From Ignavibacteria bacterium UBA7675 (GTDB taxonomy: Bacteria > Bacteroidota > Ignavibacteria > Kapaibacteriales > UB7675): a DNA stretch of 64,000 nucleotides. The stretch spans positions 1-64,000 of the forward strand of contig DLHF01000002.1 in NCBI GenBank assembly GCA_002483085.1, written 5' to 3'. Shown here one piece after another: positions 7,919 through 16,790 of the stretch; the stretch's first letter is position 1, and the number at the start of each line of letters is the position of its first letter. The notes under the pieces were generated by a model, which saw nothing but the letters and a program-made list of their open reading frames with translations, was not told where the DNA came from and made no database searches. The position numbers and the translations under genes are program-made.

Positions 7919-9415
7919 ATGAACAAGGTACTTATCTCCTTTGGTGTCGTAGCTGCACTTCTTATAGCAGCGCTTACTATCTCGTTTATCGGTGAGTACT
8001 CGCCAAATAACGGCGCTTTTTTTACGCCAGCAACAAAAAACGCCGAGTCCAAAATTGAAGGTGAGGAGATAGCACAACTCGCCCACGCGCCAAATGTGCC
8101 GCCGCCTATAACCCGTACACATCCCACAAAGGTGATTGTCAATCTCGAAACCCGCGAAGTGGTCAAGAGGCTCGCCGATGGCGTCGACTACACATTCTGG
8201 ACGTTTGGCGGTACGGTGCCAGGCCCGATGATGCGCATTCGCGAAGGTGATTTTGTCGAGTTCCATCTCAGCAATCACCCCGACAGCAAAATGCCTCATA
8301 ATATCGACTTACACGCTGTTACAGGACAGGGCGGTGGTGCCGCGTCGTCGTTTACAGCTCCCGGCCATACGTCAAAATTCAGCTTTAGGGCTCTGAATCC
8401 CGGCCTCTATATGTATCATTGTGCAGTAGCTCCGGTGGGTATGCACGTGGCAAATGGCATGTACGGGCTCATCCTCGTAGAGCCAAGGGAGGGTTTGCCC
8501 AAGGTCGACAAAGAATTCTATGTGGTGCAAAGCGAATTTTACACCGAAGGCAACTACGGCGAGCAGGGGCTTCAAGCCTTTTCCATGGAAAAAGCCATCG
8601 AAGAAGATGCCGACTATGTGGTATTTAATGGCTCGGTAGGTGCATTGGTAGGCGATAACGCTCTACGCACAAAAGCAGGCGAAACGATCCGCCTCTTCGT
8701 GGGCAATGGCGGTCCCAATCTTATCTCGTCATTTCATGTCATCGGCGAAATTTTCGACCATGTATATGGCGAAGGTGGGGTAAAAGTATCGCAGCAACAG
8801 GTACAGACTACACTGGTTCCCGCAGGTGGCTCGGCTATGGTCGATTTCAAAACTGAGGTTCCCGGCACATACATCCTCGTCGATCACTCTATTTTGCGCG
8901 CATTCAATAAAGGAGCAATTGGAATGCTCAAAGTCGATGGCAAAGAAAACAAGGACATCTATTCCGGGAAAATAGCCGACGAAGTTTATCTGCCCGAAGG
9001 CGGTGCAGTCCAAAAAGTGCCAGCAGAAAAAAGCGAACCAGTGAAAGCACAGTCGCTTGCCGAACGCATGCAATATGGCAAGAACATCTACTCGCAGAAC
9101 TGCTTGGCATGCCATCAACCCGCAGGCCAAGGTGTACCGGGAGCGTTTCCGCCGCTGGCGAAGTCCGACTTTCTTATGCAGGATAAATCACGGGCAATTA
9201 GCGTACTGCTCCACGGCCTCACTGGAAAAGTCACAGTCAATGGCAAAGAATACAATGGTGTCATGCCTGCCCTGGATCTGAGTAACGAACAAGTGGCAAA
9301 TGTCCTTACCTTTGTGCGGAATAGCTGGGGCAACAAGGGCGATATGGTAACGCCCGAAGAAGTACAACTCGTCCGGTCGTCGGCCAAAGCAAAACAATCA
9401 ACTTCTGAACACTGA
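7919..9415 (+). CDS. nirK: Copper-containing nitrite reductase NirK fused to cytochrome c
   Basis: 498 aa; reduces nitrite to nitric oxide in the periplasm. An N-terminal hydrophobic segment (4-25) acts as signal or anchor. Two cupredoxin domains follow. Type 1 copper ligands are His127, Cys168, His176 and Met181; type 2 ligands are His132, His167 and His323. The catalytic Asp130 (MPHNIDLH) and His273 (SSFHVIGEIFDHV) are present. A C-terminal class I cytochrome c domain (about 380-475) has CLACH (395-399) and the axial Met in GVMPAL. Three-domain NirK enzymes of this type are known and receive electrons through their own haem. AGGAG precedes the start at a spacing of 9. It is followed by a strong hairpin, then nirV. 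Confidence 0.96.
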   Translation: MNKVLISFGVVAALLIAALTISFIGEYSPNNGAFFTPATKNAESKIEGEEIAQLAHAPNVPPPITRTHPTKVIVNLETREVVKRLADGVDYTFWTFGGTVPGPMMRIREGDFVEFHLSNHPDSKMPHNIDLHAVTGQGGGAASSFTAPGHTSKFSFRALNPGLYMYHCAVAPVGMHVANGMYGLILVEPREGLPKVDKEFYVVQSEFYTEGNYGEQGLQAFSMEKAIEEDADYVVFNGSVGALVGDNALRTKAGETIRLFVGNGGPNLISSFHVIGEIFDHVYGEGGVKVSQQQVQTTLVPAGGSAMVDFKTEVPGTYILVDHSILRAFNKGAIGMLKVDGKENKDIYSGKIADEVYLPEGGAVQKVPAEKSEPVKAQSLAERMQYGKNIYSQNCLACHQPAGQGVPGAFPPLAKSDFLMQDKSRAISVLLHGLTGKVTVNGKEYNGVMPALDLSNEQVANVLTFVRNSWGNKGDMVTPEEVQLVRSSAKAKQSTSEH

Positions 9416-9424
9416 TGCGAATAC

Positions 9425-9450
9425 GGGCGGGCGCTGCTCGGCGCCCGCCC
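9425..9450 (+). terminator. Strong GC hairpin between nirK and nirV
   Basis: Perfect 10-bp arms (GGGCGGGCGC / GCGCCCGCCC) with a 6-base loop, starting 10 bases after the nirK stop. It is followed only by CTTTAT, so it may be a partial terminator or a 3'-end stabiliser that makes nirK mRNA more abundant than the downstream genes. Confidence 0.7.
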
Positions 9451-9472
9451 CTTTATGTATAAGAAACAGACC

Positions 9473-10267
9473 ATGAAGATTCTACTTTTCATACTGTTGC
9501 TGCTGTGCACAGCCTGCCCATTGCTTTTGTCTGCACAAAAGGCGTCCAATACGCCCGAAGGTATGGTGTATATCAAAGGCGGCGAATACAGCCCCCCGCT
9601 TAAAGACAATGTCGCCGAGCGGGTGCAGGTGCTGCCTTTTTACATGGACAAATACGCTGTCACGAATGGCGAGTACTTGGAATTTGTACAAAAAAACGCT
9701 TCGTGGCGGCGGTCGCAGGTAAAATCGCTGTTTGCGGATCGCTCCTATCTCATGCACTGGGCAGGTGATTTGGACTTGGGCTCGGCTCCACCGAAGGCTC
9801 CAGTGACGAATATTTCGTGGTTTGCAGCCCGCGCTTATGCAAAATGGAAAGGTCGTCGGCTCCCCACAACGGCAGAATGGGAAATGGTGGGCATAGCAAG
9901 CGCTACAGCCTACAACGCCTCGAAAGATTCGGTGTTTCGCAGTCGCATTCTCTCCTGGTACGCACAACCATCGCCGCAAACACTGCCCAATGTGGGAACA
10001 GGCTTCAAAAATATCTGGGGGGTGTACGGAATGCACGGACTTGTATGGGAATGGGTAGACGATTTTAACACAGCGATAGTAACCGGCGATTCGCGTGGCA
10101 ATTCGGGTATGGAACGCGAGCTTTTTTGCGGAAGTGCCTCTGTGCGTGCCGCCGATGCACGCGATTATGCGGCGTTTATGCGCTTTGGCTTTCGCAGTAG
10201 TCTCGGCGCAAACTACTGTGTGCATAACCTTGGATTCCGCTGTGCAAGAGATATCCATACTCCATAA
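9473..10267 (+). CDS. nirV: NirV-like formylglycine-generating-enzyme family protein
   Basis: About 264 aa with a signal peptide (MKILLFILLLLCTACPLLLSAQ), so periplasmic. An upstream ATG at 9455 would add six residues and is not excluded. The SUMF1/FGE-type fold is evident from GMVYIKGGEYSPP, FYMDKYAVTNGEYLEFV, PVTNISWFAARAYAKWKGRRLPTTAEWE, GLVWEWVDDF and the end NLGFRCARD. Proteins of this family encoded next to nirK are called NirV; their exact role in nitrite reductase function is unsettled. Position right after nirK supports the name. Confidence 0.85.
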   Translation: MKILLFILLLLCTACPLLLSAQKASNTPEGMVYIKGGEYSPPLKDNVAERVQVLPFYMDKYAVTNGEYLEFVQKNASWRRSQVKSLFADRSYLMHWAGDLDLGSAPPKAPVTNISWFAARAYAKWKGRRLPTTAEWEMVGIASATAYNASKDSVFRSRILSWYAQPSPQTLPNVGTGFKNIWGVYGMHGLVWEWVDDFNTAIVTGDSRGNSGMERELFCGSASVRAADARDYAAFMRFGFRSSLGANYCVHNLGFRCARDIHTP

Positions 10268-10297
10268 ACATCTACACGACATTATTCGGAGAATACA

Positions 10298-10972
10298 ATG
10301 AATACCCTTGGTCAATTCGCCGCTGCGGCGCTCGCTGTTGTGTGTGTGGCATGTTCGCCTCGCACCAGTGAAACCGCACCAAAAGAAGCAACAGCCCACG
10401 TGCACCAAACAGCAGCACAGGAGGGGCAAGACCATGCGTGTTGTTCTACCCACGAGGCGGCTGATACTGCAATGAGCGAGGCATCTGTGTACCAGCTCGG
10501 TACGATATGGACCGATATGAATGGCAAAAACATCAATCTCACGGACCTGCGCGGCAAGGTACGCGTCGTGGCCATGATCTTTACGAATTGCGCTTATGTG
10601 TGCCCTCGCATTACAACAGATATGCGCGATATCGAATCGAAAATAGATGTGAGTACACGAAATAACGTCGGCTTTGTTCTGTTCTCTATCGACCCCGAAC
10701 GCGATACGCCCCAAGCATTAGCAAGCTATGCAAAAAAGATGGAACTCGACCCGTCGCGCTGGCTGCTGCTGCGCAATGATGAAAGCTCTGTGCGCGAGCT
10801 TGCGGCAGTCCTCGGTGTGAAATACAAAAAAGAAACTAATGGCGACTACTCGCACTCCATTCTCATTACCGTGCTGAATAGGGAAGGAGAAATTGTCCAT
10901 CGCCAAGAAGGTCTCGGGCAAGACCCGGGCCAGACGCTCGCGACACTCAACGCTCTTGTGGCGGCGCAGTAG
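10298..10972 (+). CDS. SCO1/SenC family copper chaperone lipoprotein
   Basis: 224 aa. The N-terminus ends in a lipobox-like VVCVAC (Cys19), which suggests a membrane-tethered lipoprotein. The thioredoxin-like domain holds the copper site: TNCAYVCPR (Cys98, Cys102) and His186 in DYSHS; FSIDPERDTP is a family hallmark. An extra N-terminal segment rich in His and Cys (HVHQ, HACCSTH) may be a second metal-binding patch. SCO proteins deliver copper to CuA of cytochrome oxidase or nitrous oxide reductase. As last gene of the nirK run, delivery of copper to NirK is a reasonable inference. Confidence 0.92.
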   Translation: MNTLGQFAAAALAVVCVACSPRTSETAPKEATAHVHQTAAQEGQDHACCSTHEAADTAMSEASVYQLGTIWTDMNGKNINLTDLRGKVRVVAMIFTNCAYVCPRITTDMRDIESKIDVSTRNNVGFVLFSIDPERDTPQALASYAKKMELDPSRWLLLRNDESSVRELAAVLGVKYKKETNGDYSHSILITVLNREGEIVHRQEGLGQDPGQTLATLNALVAAQ

Positions 10973-10973
10973 A

Positions 10974-11318
10974 TTAGTTCAGCGAGTAGGAGTGTAGCTT
11001 TCCGCCGCAGTGCTGCATGGCAAGAGAAGCCTGTGCTTCTGCCATCAACCGGCGTAGCTCCCGAATTTCCTCGGCGCTGAACACCATCGTAATGTTCGTT
11101 GGCCGCACTTGGATATGCACTTTGCGGCGGAAGACTGTGGCGCTATTGGCCTCCTCCCATCGCTGTATGTTGAGCAAACCAACGTTGTTGCAGAAAGCCT
11201 CAAATTCCGTCTGGGCAAATCGCAGACAAATATTGCCAAATTCTAACTGCACGACCTTGCAACACCCGCACCAAGTCACTGCCCCGTTCCCGGAACTGCT
11301 GAGAAGAGTAGAACTCAT
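10974..11318 (-). CDS. Small cysteine-containing protein of unknown function (possibly DUF6686-like)
   Basis: 114 aa, no signal peptide. The N-terminal CGCC (17-20) followed by VVQLEFGNICLRFAQTEFEAFCNNV resembles small Bacteroidota proteins grouped as DUF6686, a link made from memory and not checked. The C-terminal part (VHIQVRPTNITMVFSAEEIRELRRLMAEA) looks like a strand and a helix. The gene is convergent with the SCO gene (2-base gap). A palindrome at 11331-11349 sits just upstream of the start codon, suggesting metal- or redox-linked control. Function unknown. Confidence 0.6.
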   Translation of the reverse strand: MSSTLLSSSGNGAVTWCGCCKVVQLEFGNICLRFAQTEFEAFCNNVGLLNIQRWEEANSATVFRRKVHIQVRPTNITMVFSAEEIRELRRLMAEAQASLAMQHCGGKLHSYSLN

Positions 11319-11330
11319 AGATTTTTCGTT

Positions 11331-11349
11331 ATTTAGATTTAGTCTAAAT
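11331..11349. promoter_or_regulatory. 19-bp palindrome upstream of the small Cys protein
   Basis: ATTTAGA-TTTAG-TCTAAAT, with 7-bp perfect arms and a 5-base centre, lies 13 bases upstream of the start at 11318 (minus strand). Length and the TTTAG/CTAAA core resemble DtxR/MntR-type metal-regulator boxes. The regulator is not in this window. Confidence 0.5.
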
Positions 11350-11410
11350 TAAGAAAAATCCACCAAACGGACAAGGAGAAAGTACAGGATCGCCAGATCG
11401 TGCAATCACG

Positions 11411-13369
11411 TCAATGGCGGATAAATGTATGCACGGAACCCGTGCTACCAGAAACCACGCGTAGAGTGTATGTACCAACGGGCAATGACTGAACAGCAAT
11501 AGCCATGGTATCTTTTCCGGCTGCAACATTGTAGGTGCCGATACGCACTCCGAGCAGGTTATAGAGCTCCACCGAGGTTCCTACAGCCAATGGCTCGGGC
11601 CAGCGCAGAGAGATAATATCGCTCGCTGGATTGGGAGACACAACAGGGTGAGAATCCCTATTGTGCGGCTTCTCATCCACCGACACCACCAATCCCGCAC
11701 CATCAATCGCTATCAGTCTATTAGCGGGGGGATTGGCTACAGAAGTAGGAGGTATATTGCCCGGCCAGCGCACAACAATCGAGTCGATAGAAGTAGTAGT
11801 GCCCAGCCCCACAGTCTGAATAAGCGGTTGCTGTGCTCCAAAATGCCCTTGCCCGGCGCGGAGTTCGCGAATTTGCGCCATGCCGCCCGCATACACCGTT
11901 ACCCGCGCTCCAATGGCATTGCGGTTTACTCCTTCCGGAGCAATGAGCTTGACCGTAACATGGTTGTTGCGGGTGCCGACTTCGTTGCGTACAAGGGCGA
12001 TTTCGCTTACCACAGAGCCACTTTTGCGCCACAGCTCCACAAGCAAGTCCTCGTCGCCGTCGAGGTCGTAGTCGAACGGGCGTACATTGTGCGTTTCCTT
12101 CAGGTTGAGCAGCCCAACTTCCTGCGTAATATCATCAAAAAAATGCTCACTGTTCTGGCGCAGAATATAGGTTCGGTCGGTAGTAGGCAAATATACAGCC
12201 TGAGCTATAGCAAGGTCGAGCCAGCCATCATTGTCCATATCAAACCAGATTCCGTCTTGATCGCCGAGGTGGTATGAGCGCGGTGTATCGCGCTTGATAC
12301 GCGCCAAATCCCATTCCAACCGGTATCCTTTTTCAGGTCCCTGATTGATCGCAACTGTGGTGCGGCCTTCATTGGCATCCAAACCGCCGTGCACAAGCAC
12401 ATGTGTAACGTCGATATCGCCGTCATTGTCGAAATCAGCGGGAAGAGCTGCCCACTGGCACAATGCGCGCGGAACTCCTCCATCTACATCACCGCTCATT
12501 TTCTGCGAGCTATACCCAGCTTCTTCGGCCACATCAGTAAATGTACCATCGCCATTATTGCGCCAGAGACTACCGCTGCTACGGCAATAGGCCGAGGTCA
12601 TAATATCAGTCCAGCCGTCGTTGTTCCAGTCGGTAGCTGTAGCACCGTGTACCGGAAATTTTGTCTCAAGCATCCCCGCTTCTTCTGTAGCATTGCGGAA
12701 TGTGCCATCGCCATTGCCTTTCATCAGAAAATCTTCGATGAACACATTGTTGGTAAGGTCCTGGAACAGCGTAGAAATATAGAGATCGATATTGCCATCT
12801 TGGTCGTAGTCGAGAAAAGTAAAACCACCAGCGGGAATCAATCCGAGTTCGTGCAAGCCGTTGTTGGGCACGAGAGTAAAATGCCCCTGGCCGTCGCCAA
12901 GCATTACCTCAAAGCGGTCGTCTGGAAAGCTCACCCCTTCTAATGTGTGATAATACGTGCCAGTGACCATATCCATAAAGCCGTCGTTGTTGACATCCGC
13001 CATCGTAATCATGTCGATCACTCTGCTGTCCTGGCTCTGGTCGGGGTTGGCAAAAATGCCTGAACCTTCGGTAATATCGACAAATAATCGGTCGTGTGGA
13101 TCGTCGGATTGCGGGTTCTGTGTGTTGAGATAGAGCTTTGTCAGTTTGTCTCGCTTCGAGATCGTACTCTGGCCATTCTCTAAAATCAGATCGGGATAGT
13201 CGTCGTTGTTGATATCGACGATATTGATGCGGAATCCCCGTGCACTTTCTAATCCAGTTTCTTTTGTAGCATCGGAAAACCACGACGTATCCTGTGCATA
13301 AAGCGATGAGAACGCGCTGATACCGAGGACTCCGGCCAGCACGGTTCTACAGAGAAGCATACGGTACAT
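11411..13369 (-). CDS. Secreted FG-GAP/VCBS repeat protein with ASPIC/UnbV region and T9SS sorting domain
   Basis: 652 aa. The signal peptide ends near SSLYAQ. At least seven Asp-rich calcium-loop repeats form an FG-GAP-type beta-propeller (DINNDDYPDL, DVNNDGFMDM, DYDQDGNIDL, DWNNDGWTDI, DFDNDGDIDV, DMDNDGWLDL, DYDLDGDEDL). An ASPIC/UnbV-like segment follows (GARVTVYAGG...SIDSIVVRWPGN). The last 80 residues (VVSPNPASDIISLRW...LPVGTYTLRVV) are a type A T9SS C-terminal sorting domain. It is therefore exported by the type IX system and probably anchored at the cell surface. CRTAC1-like proteins share this layout; the ligand is unknown. Confidence 0.9.
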   Translation of the reverse strand: MYRMLLCRTVLAGVLGISAFSSLYAQDTSWFSDATKETGLESARGFRINIVDINNDDYPDLILENGQSTISKRDKLTKLYLNTQNPQSDDPHDRLFVDITEGSGIFANPDQSQDSRVIDMITMADVNNDGFMDMVTGTYYHTLEGVSFPDDRFEVMLGDGQGHFTLVPNNGLHELGLIPAGGFTFLDYDQDGNIDLYISTLFQDLTNNVFIEDFLMKGNGDGTFRNATEEAGMLETKFPVHGATATDWNNDGWTDIMTSAYCRSSGSLWRNNGDGTFTDVAEEAGYSSQKMSGDVDGGVPRALCQWAALPADFDNDGDIDVTHVLVHGGLDANEGRTTVAINQGPEKGYRLEWDLARIKRDTPRSYHLGDQDGIWFDMDNDGWLDLAIAQAVYLPTTDRTYILRQNSEHFFDDITQEVGLLNLKETHNVRPFDYDLDGDEDLLVELWRKSGSVVSEIALVRNEVGTRNNHVTVKLIAPEGVNRNAIGARVTVYAGGMAQIRELRAGQGHFGAQQPLIQTVGLGTTTSIDSIVVRWPGNIPPTSVANPPANRLIAIDGAGLVVSVDEKPHNRDSHPVVSPNPASDIISLRWPEPLAVGTSVELYNLLGVRIGTYNVAAGKDTMAIAVQSLPVGTYTLRVVSGSTGSVHTFIRH

Positions 13370-13506
13370 TCTTTCTTCCCCGGAATATTGGAACTTCTGT
13401 TGCAGCCTCGGAAGTTACAAAAACTACCGACAACGCAAAACGACCTATTGCTTTGCAACCTCTGGCAACAAGGCTGCTGTCGATCTTCTTTCTGCGGAAC
13501 ACAACT

Positions 13507-15933
13507 ATGTCCCTGCCCGTCTTCCTGTTTCTTCTGCTGATGAGCCTGTCGTCGCTGTCTGCACAGACAAGCGACCGCCGACTTACGATAAGCGGCACGG
13601 TATCCGACTCCGCAACAGGCGAACTCCTGCGCGCTGCTACGGTGCGGGTGGAAGGCACCCCAACCGGCACGATGACAAGCAGGGAAGGGGCGTATCTGCT
13701 GCGCCTGCCGCCGGGCTCTTACACGCTTGTGTTCTCAATGATCGGCTATGGAAAACAGCGCCATACCGTCGTTCTTCGCGAGGAACCAATACAACTGCCA
13801 ATCGCACTTGCAAGTGCCGACTTTTCGACACCAGAGCTGGTTGTCACCGCCGAATCGCCCGGTATGCTGCTGATGCGCAAAGCTATTGCCCGAAAGCTCC
13901 GGCAGCGAGATTCTCTACAAGCATACACTTATACGCTCTATAGCAAGTTTGTAGCAGCTACCGATACGCTTACCGCAGGCAGAGCAAGCAATACCACAGA
14001 TACAACTATTGTTGCAGTGTTTGAATCCTACTCTCACGGCTGGTTTCGCGAGCCAGATAGTTATTTCAACGAGATTATTCAGCGACGCCAGAGCGCAAAT
14101 ATCCCCCCGCAGGCCAACTTCGTAACGTTTGGCACCAATATTAATGCCTACGAAGACGAAGTGCTGATACTCGGCGAAAACATCGCAACGCCGTTCCATC
14201 CAGATGCCCCAGACTTTTACGACTTCGAGATCGAACGCGAGTATCGGCGCGATGACAGCACAACTATCGTGCGTATATCAGCAAAGCCAACTGGCAACGG
14301 GCGCAAGCAGTTCAGCGGCACTATCGACCTCGATAAGAAACGCCTTGTCCCCATAGCAATGCACCTGCACCCGAGTAAATCCGTCCAGCTTCCATTCGAT
14401 GCAGCTATGAATTTTACCCAGTTTTTTGAAGAATTTGACGAAAAATTTCTCATGCCGACGGGTCTGCGTATCGAGGGGTCTATGCAGGCAGAACTGCTGT
14501 GGGTGATCAACCCGCGCATTGATATTCTCATAGAAACAATGGCATACGACTATACATTCAACCAGCCTGCCGACGGCGATCTCTTTGAGCGTCGACGAGT
14601 AGAAGCTGCTCCAACTGCCGATGTCGTCGACTCCGCTTTTTGGTACGATAATGCAGTGCTACCGCTGAAGCCAGAAGAAGACAGTGCATATCGGGAAATT
14701 CAAGCTGTGCGGGACAATCCCGATTCGGTAGAACGGCGCACAGTATTCGATAAGGTGCTGCGCCCAGTCACAATAGTGGTTTCAGCACTTGCCCGCAGAC
14801 CATTTACCGGCTGGCAGGATATTCTGCGCTATAACCGCATACACGGCGCGTACCTCGGCCTTGGCCTTGTATCCGACCCTACTGAATGGATGACGACAAC
14901 GGTAAAAGGTGGCTATGGCTTCGCCGATAAACGCGCCTATGGTGAAGCCGATCTTTCCTTGTTCGCCGATAGCCTGCATAAGTACGCTCTGCGCTTTTCT
15001 GGCTATAAGAAGCTCATGCGGCGCGATAATCCCTATACTGTCACCCAGCCTACCATTACTCTGATGTCGCTTTTTCTCAAAAATGACTACGGCGATTATT
15101 ACTACAATACCGGCGGTGAAGTGGCTCTCGAAACAGGCTTTGGACAACTGCGGTTCCTGCGCGCTAATACGTTTGTACGGCCTACGCGACTCGGACTCAT
15201 CTTCCGCACCGAACGCCATGCTACTGCTTCTAACCGCACAGATTTCAGCGTTTTCGGTGGTTCTGGTCCGTTCCGCAGCAATCCGCCGATTTTTGATGGC
15301 GCGCTGCGCTCGCTGTCTTTGGACTTCGCCTGGAATTACCACCCCGAACGCCGATTCGACAATTTTGGGTTCCGTCTCTATGGCGAAATGTCCGAACCAT
15401 CCGTTCTTCCCAGCGATTTCCGTTTTCGGCAGCTTCAGTCCGTTGTGATGTTTCGCATGCCTACCATGCCGCTCTGGATGCTCGAAGTGCGTCTGTTCAG
15501 CGGCTGGTCGTTTGGCGATGTTCCGCCACAGCGTTTTTTCAGCTTGGAGTCGTCGGCTTCGGCGGTGGCTGCTGCTGGCGCATTGCGCGGAATGACTGTA
15601 AAAGAGTTCTACGGCGACCGCTACGCCTCGCTTTCGGTAGAGCACAACTTTGGCGAGCTTATCCCGGGCATTCTTCGCATTCCCAATCTCGCGGCTTTTG
15701 GCATCGAGTTTATTGCCAATGTGGGCATTGGCTGGTCGGAGTTTTCCGAGCGCACACGTGCCTATACAAGCACTCTGCTTCCCAGTACCCAGCAGACAAG
15801 GGAAGGTGTATATTACGAGGCAGGACTTGGCCTCAATAAAATTTTGTTCATCTTCCGTATTGATACATCCGCGCGCTTTTCGCAGGTGTCCTCACCGCGC
15901 TTTTTCTTTACGCTCGGGTTTGCACAGTTCTGA
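13507..15933 (+). CDS. Outer-membrane protein with CarboxypepD_reg-like and DUF5686 regions
   Basis: About 808 aa from the first ATG (13507); the frame is open from a TTG at 13453. The signal peptide is MSLPVFLFLLLMSLSSLSAQ. Residues 25-105 form a carboxypeptidase regulatory-like beta-sandwich (GTVSDSATGELLRAATVRVEGTPTGTMTSREGAYLLRLPPGSY). The rest matches the layout of DUF5686 proteins of Bacteroidota: a periplasmic region, then a barrel ending in FFFTLGFAQF. These are outer-membrane proteins of unknown role. It is divergent from the FG-GAP gene (about 140 bp apart) and stands alone. Confidence 0.88.
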   Translation: MSLPVFLFLLLMSLSSLSAQTSDRRLTISGTVSDSATGELLRAATVRVEGTPTGTMTSREGAYLLRLPPGSYTLVFSMIGYGKQRHTVVLREEPIQLPIALASADFSTPELVVTAESPGMLLMRKAIARKLRQRDSLQAYTYTLYSKFVAATDTLTAGRASNTTDTTIVAVFESYSHGWFREPDSYFNEIIQRRQSANIPPQANFVTFGTNINAYEDEVLILGENIATPFHPDAPDFYDFEIEREYRRDDSTTIVRISAKPTGNGRKQFSGTIDLDKKRLVPIAMHLHPSKSVQLPFDAAMNFTQFFEEFDEKFLMPTGLRIEGSMQAELLWVINPRIDILIETMAYDYTFNQPADGDLFERRRVEAAPTADVVDSAFWYDNAVLPLKPEEDSAYREIQAVRDNPDSVERRTVFDKVLRPVTIVVSALARRPFTGWQDILRYNRIHGAYLGLGLVSDPTEWMTTTVKGGYGFADKRAYGEADLSLFADSLHKYALRFSGYKKLMRRDNPYTVTQPTITLMSLFLKNDYGDYYYNTGGEVALETGFGQLRFLRANTFVRPTRLGLIFRTERHATASNRTDFSVFGGSGPFRSNPPIFDGALRSLSLDFAWNYHPERRFDNFGFRLYGEMSEPSVLPSDFRFRQLQSVVMFRMPTMPLWMLEVRLFSGWSFGDVPPQRFFSLESSASAVAAAGALRGMTVKEFYGDRYASLSVEHNFGELIPGILRIPNLAAFGIEFIANVGIGWSEFSERTRAYTSTLLPSTQQTREGVYYEAGLGLNKILFIFRIDTSARFSQVSSPRFFFTLGFAQF

Positions 15934-15984
15934 TAAGAACTTACCTGCCTGTGGTTCGGCAGAATACGCAGAGTAGAGTGTAGC

Positions 15985-16045
15985 GCTTCGGTCTTCGCCC
16001 TCGTGTTCAGTCGCTGCACCGCGCAGCATAAACCGCCGTGTGCTT
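15985..16045 (-). repeat. Dispersed intergenic repeat, degenerate copy
   Basis: Contains TCTTCG and then TCGCTGCACCGCGCAGCATA-AACCGC. This aligns with the minus-oriented copy at 30851-30934 (TCGCTGTCACCGGTCGCATC-AACCGC) and with 58982-59050. It is intergenic, after the DUF5686 gene. Confidence 0.45.
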
Positions 16046-16205
16046 ATGCACCCTTCCACCGCAGATGCACAAAACAGTTCCCAATTCCACATGGCCAGAT
16101 ATACGCCTGACAGCAACAAAGCCGTAAAGCCGCACAGATCAACCGCTCTGGGCAACAATAGCCGTGCTCACATCTCTCTGGCAGAAAAGGACTTATGAAA
16201 ATCGG

Positions 16206-16745
16206 CTATCGTCCGAACAAGACAACGGCCTGGCGTACAAACTGCACAAGCACCAGCGCAATGAGCAGCCACACAAACCCAACCTGAAGCACTGTACCGT
16301 CTTTTGCCTTTCGGGTAAATAGATCAAACAGATACATTTTCCCGGCGGCTGATACATCCTGTCGTGTAAGCGTGTACCATTTCCTGCCCAGCGACGCAGC
16401 GAGATTGAGCAAAAAAGCGAGGCGTTTTTCCTGCATCTTTAGCTCGAATCCCCACAACGTGAGAAGAATCAGATAAATTTGGTACTGATTGCTGCGAAAG
16501 ACTGCAAGCCTGTTCTCGGGCAAATCGCCGAGATCCGGAAAAAAGATAAAAAACCACGAAAAACCTGCAATCGTAAAGAACAAGCGCAGCATATTCTTGA
16601 ACACCCGGCGCTGGGGCTCGAACATATTCACGAGTTCCAGCACGCTTGTTTTCTCTCTTTCGCTCAGCGAGGCTACAAACTCCGCATTGGTCAGCGTAGT
16701 TTGTTTCTTGAGTTGCTCTACTGTAAGTGGCCGTTGTGAGAACAT
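16206..16745 (-). CDS. Membrane protein of unknown function
   Basis: About 179 aa from ATG at 16745; the longer frame needs a GTG at 16769. The soluble N-terminal 55 residues include a Glu/Lys-rich helix (SEREKTSVLELVNMFEPQRR). Three hydrophobic segments follow: LFFTIAGFSWFFIFF, YQIYLILLTLWGF, and the C-terminal VGFVWLLIALVLVQFV, so it is an inner-membrane protein. I do not recognise the family. It lies 45 bases downstream of ribE on the same strand and could be co-transcribed with it. Confidence 0.65.
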   Translation of the reverse strand: MFSQRPLTVEQLKKQTTLTNAEFVASLSEREKTSVLELVNMFEPQRRVFKNMLRLFFTIAGFSWFFIFFPDLGDLPENRLAVFRSNQYQIYLILLTLWGFELKMQEKRLAFLLNLAASLGRKWYTLTRQDVSAAGKMYLFDLFTRKAKDGTVLQVGFVWLLIALVLVQFVRQAVVLFGR

Positions 16746-16790
16746 AGTATAGTTCAGTTGTAGCAGCACATTTCGCCGTGCGCAGCTTGT

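Noticed and set aside
9482..10714. 410-codon open frame opposite nirV and the SCO gene
   Set aside because: It spans two recognisable genes and their intergenic gap, and its Cys/His-rich translation has no family features.
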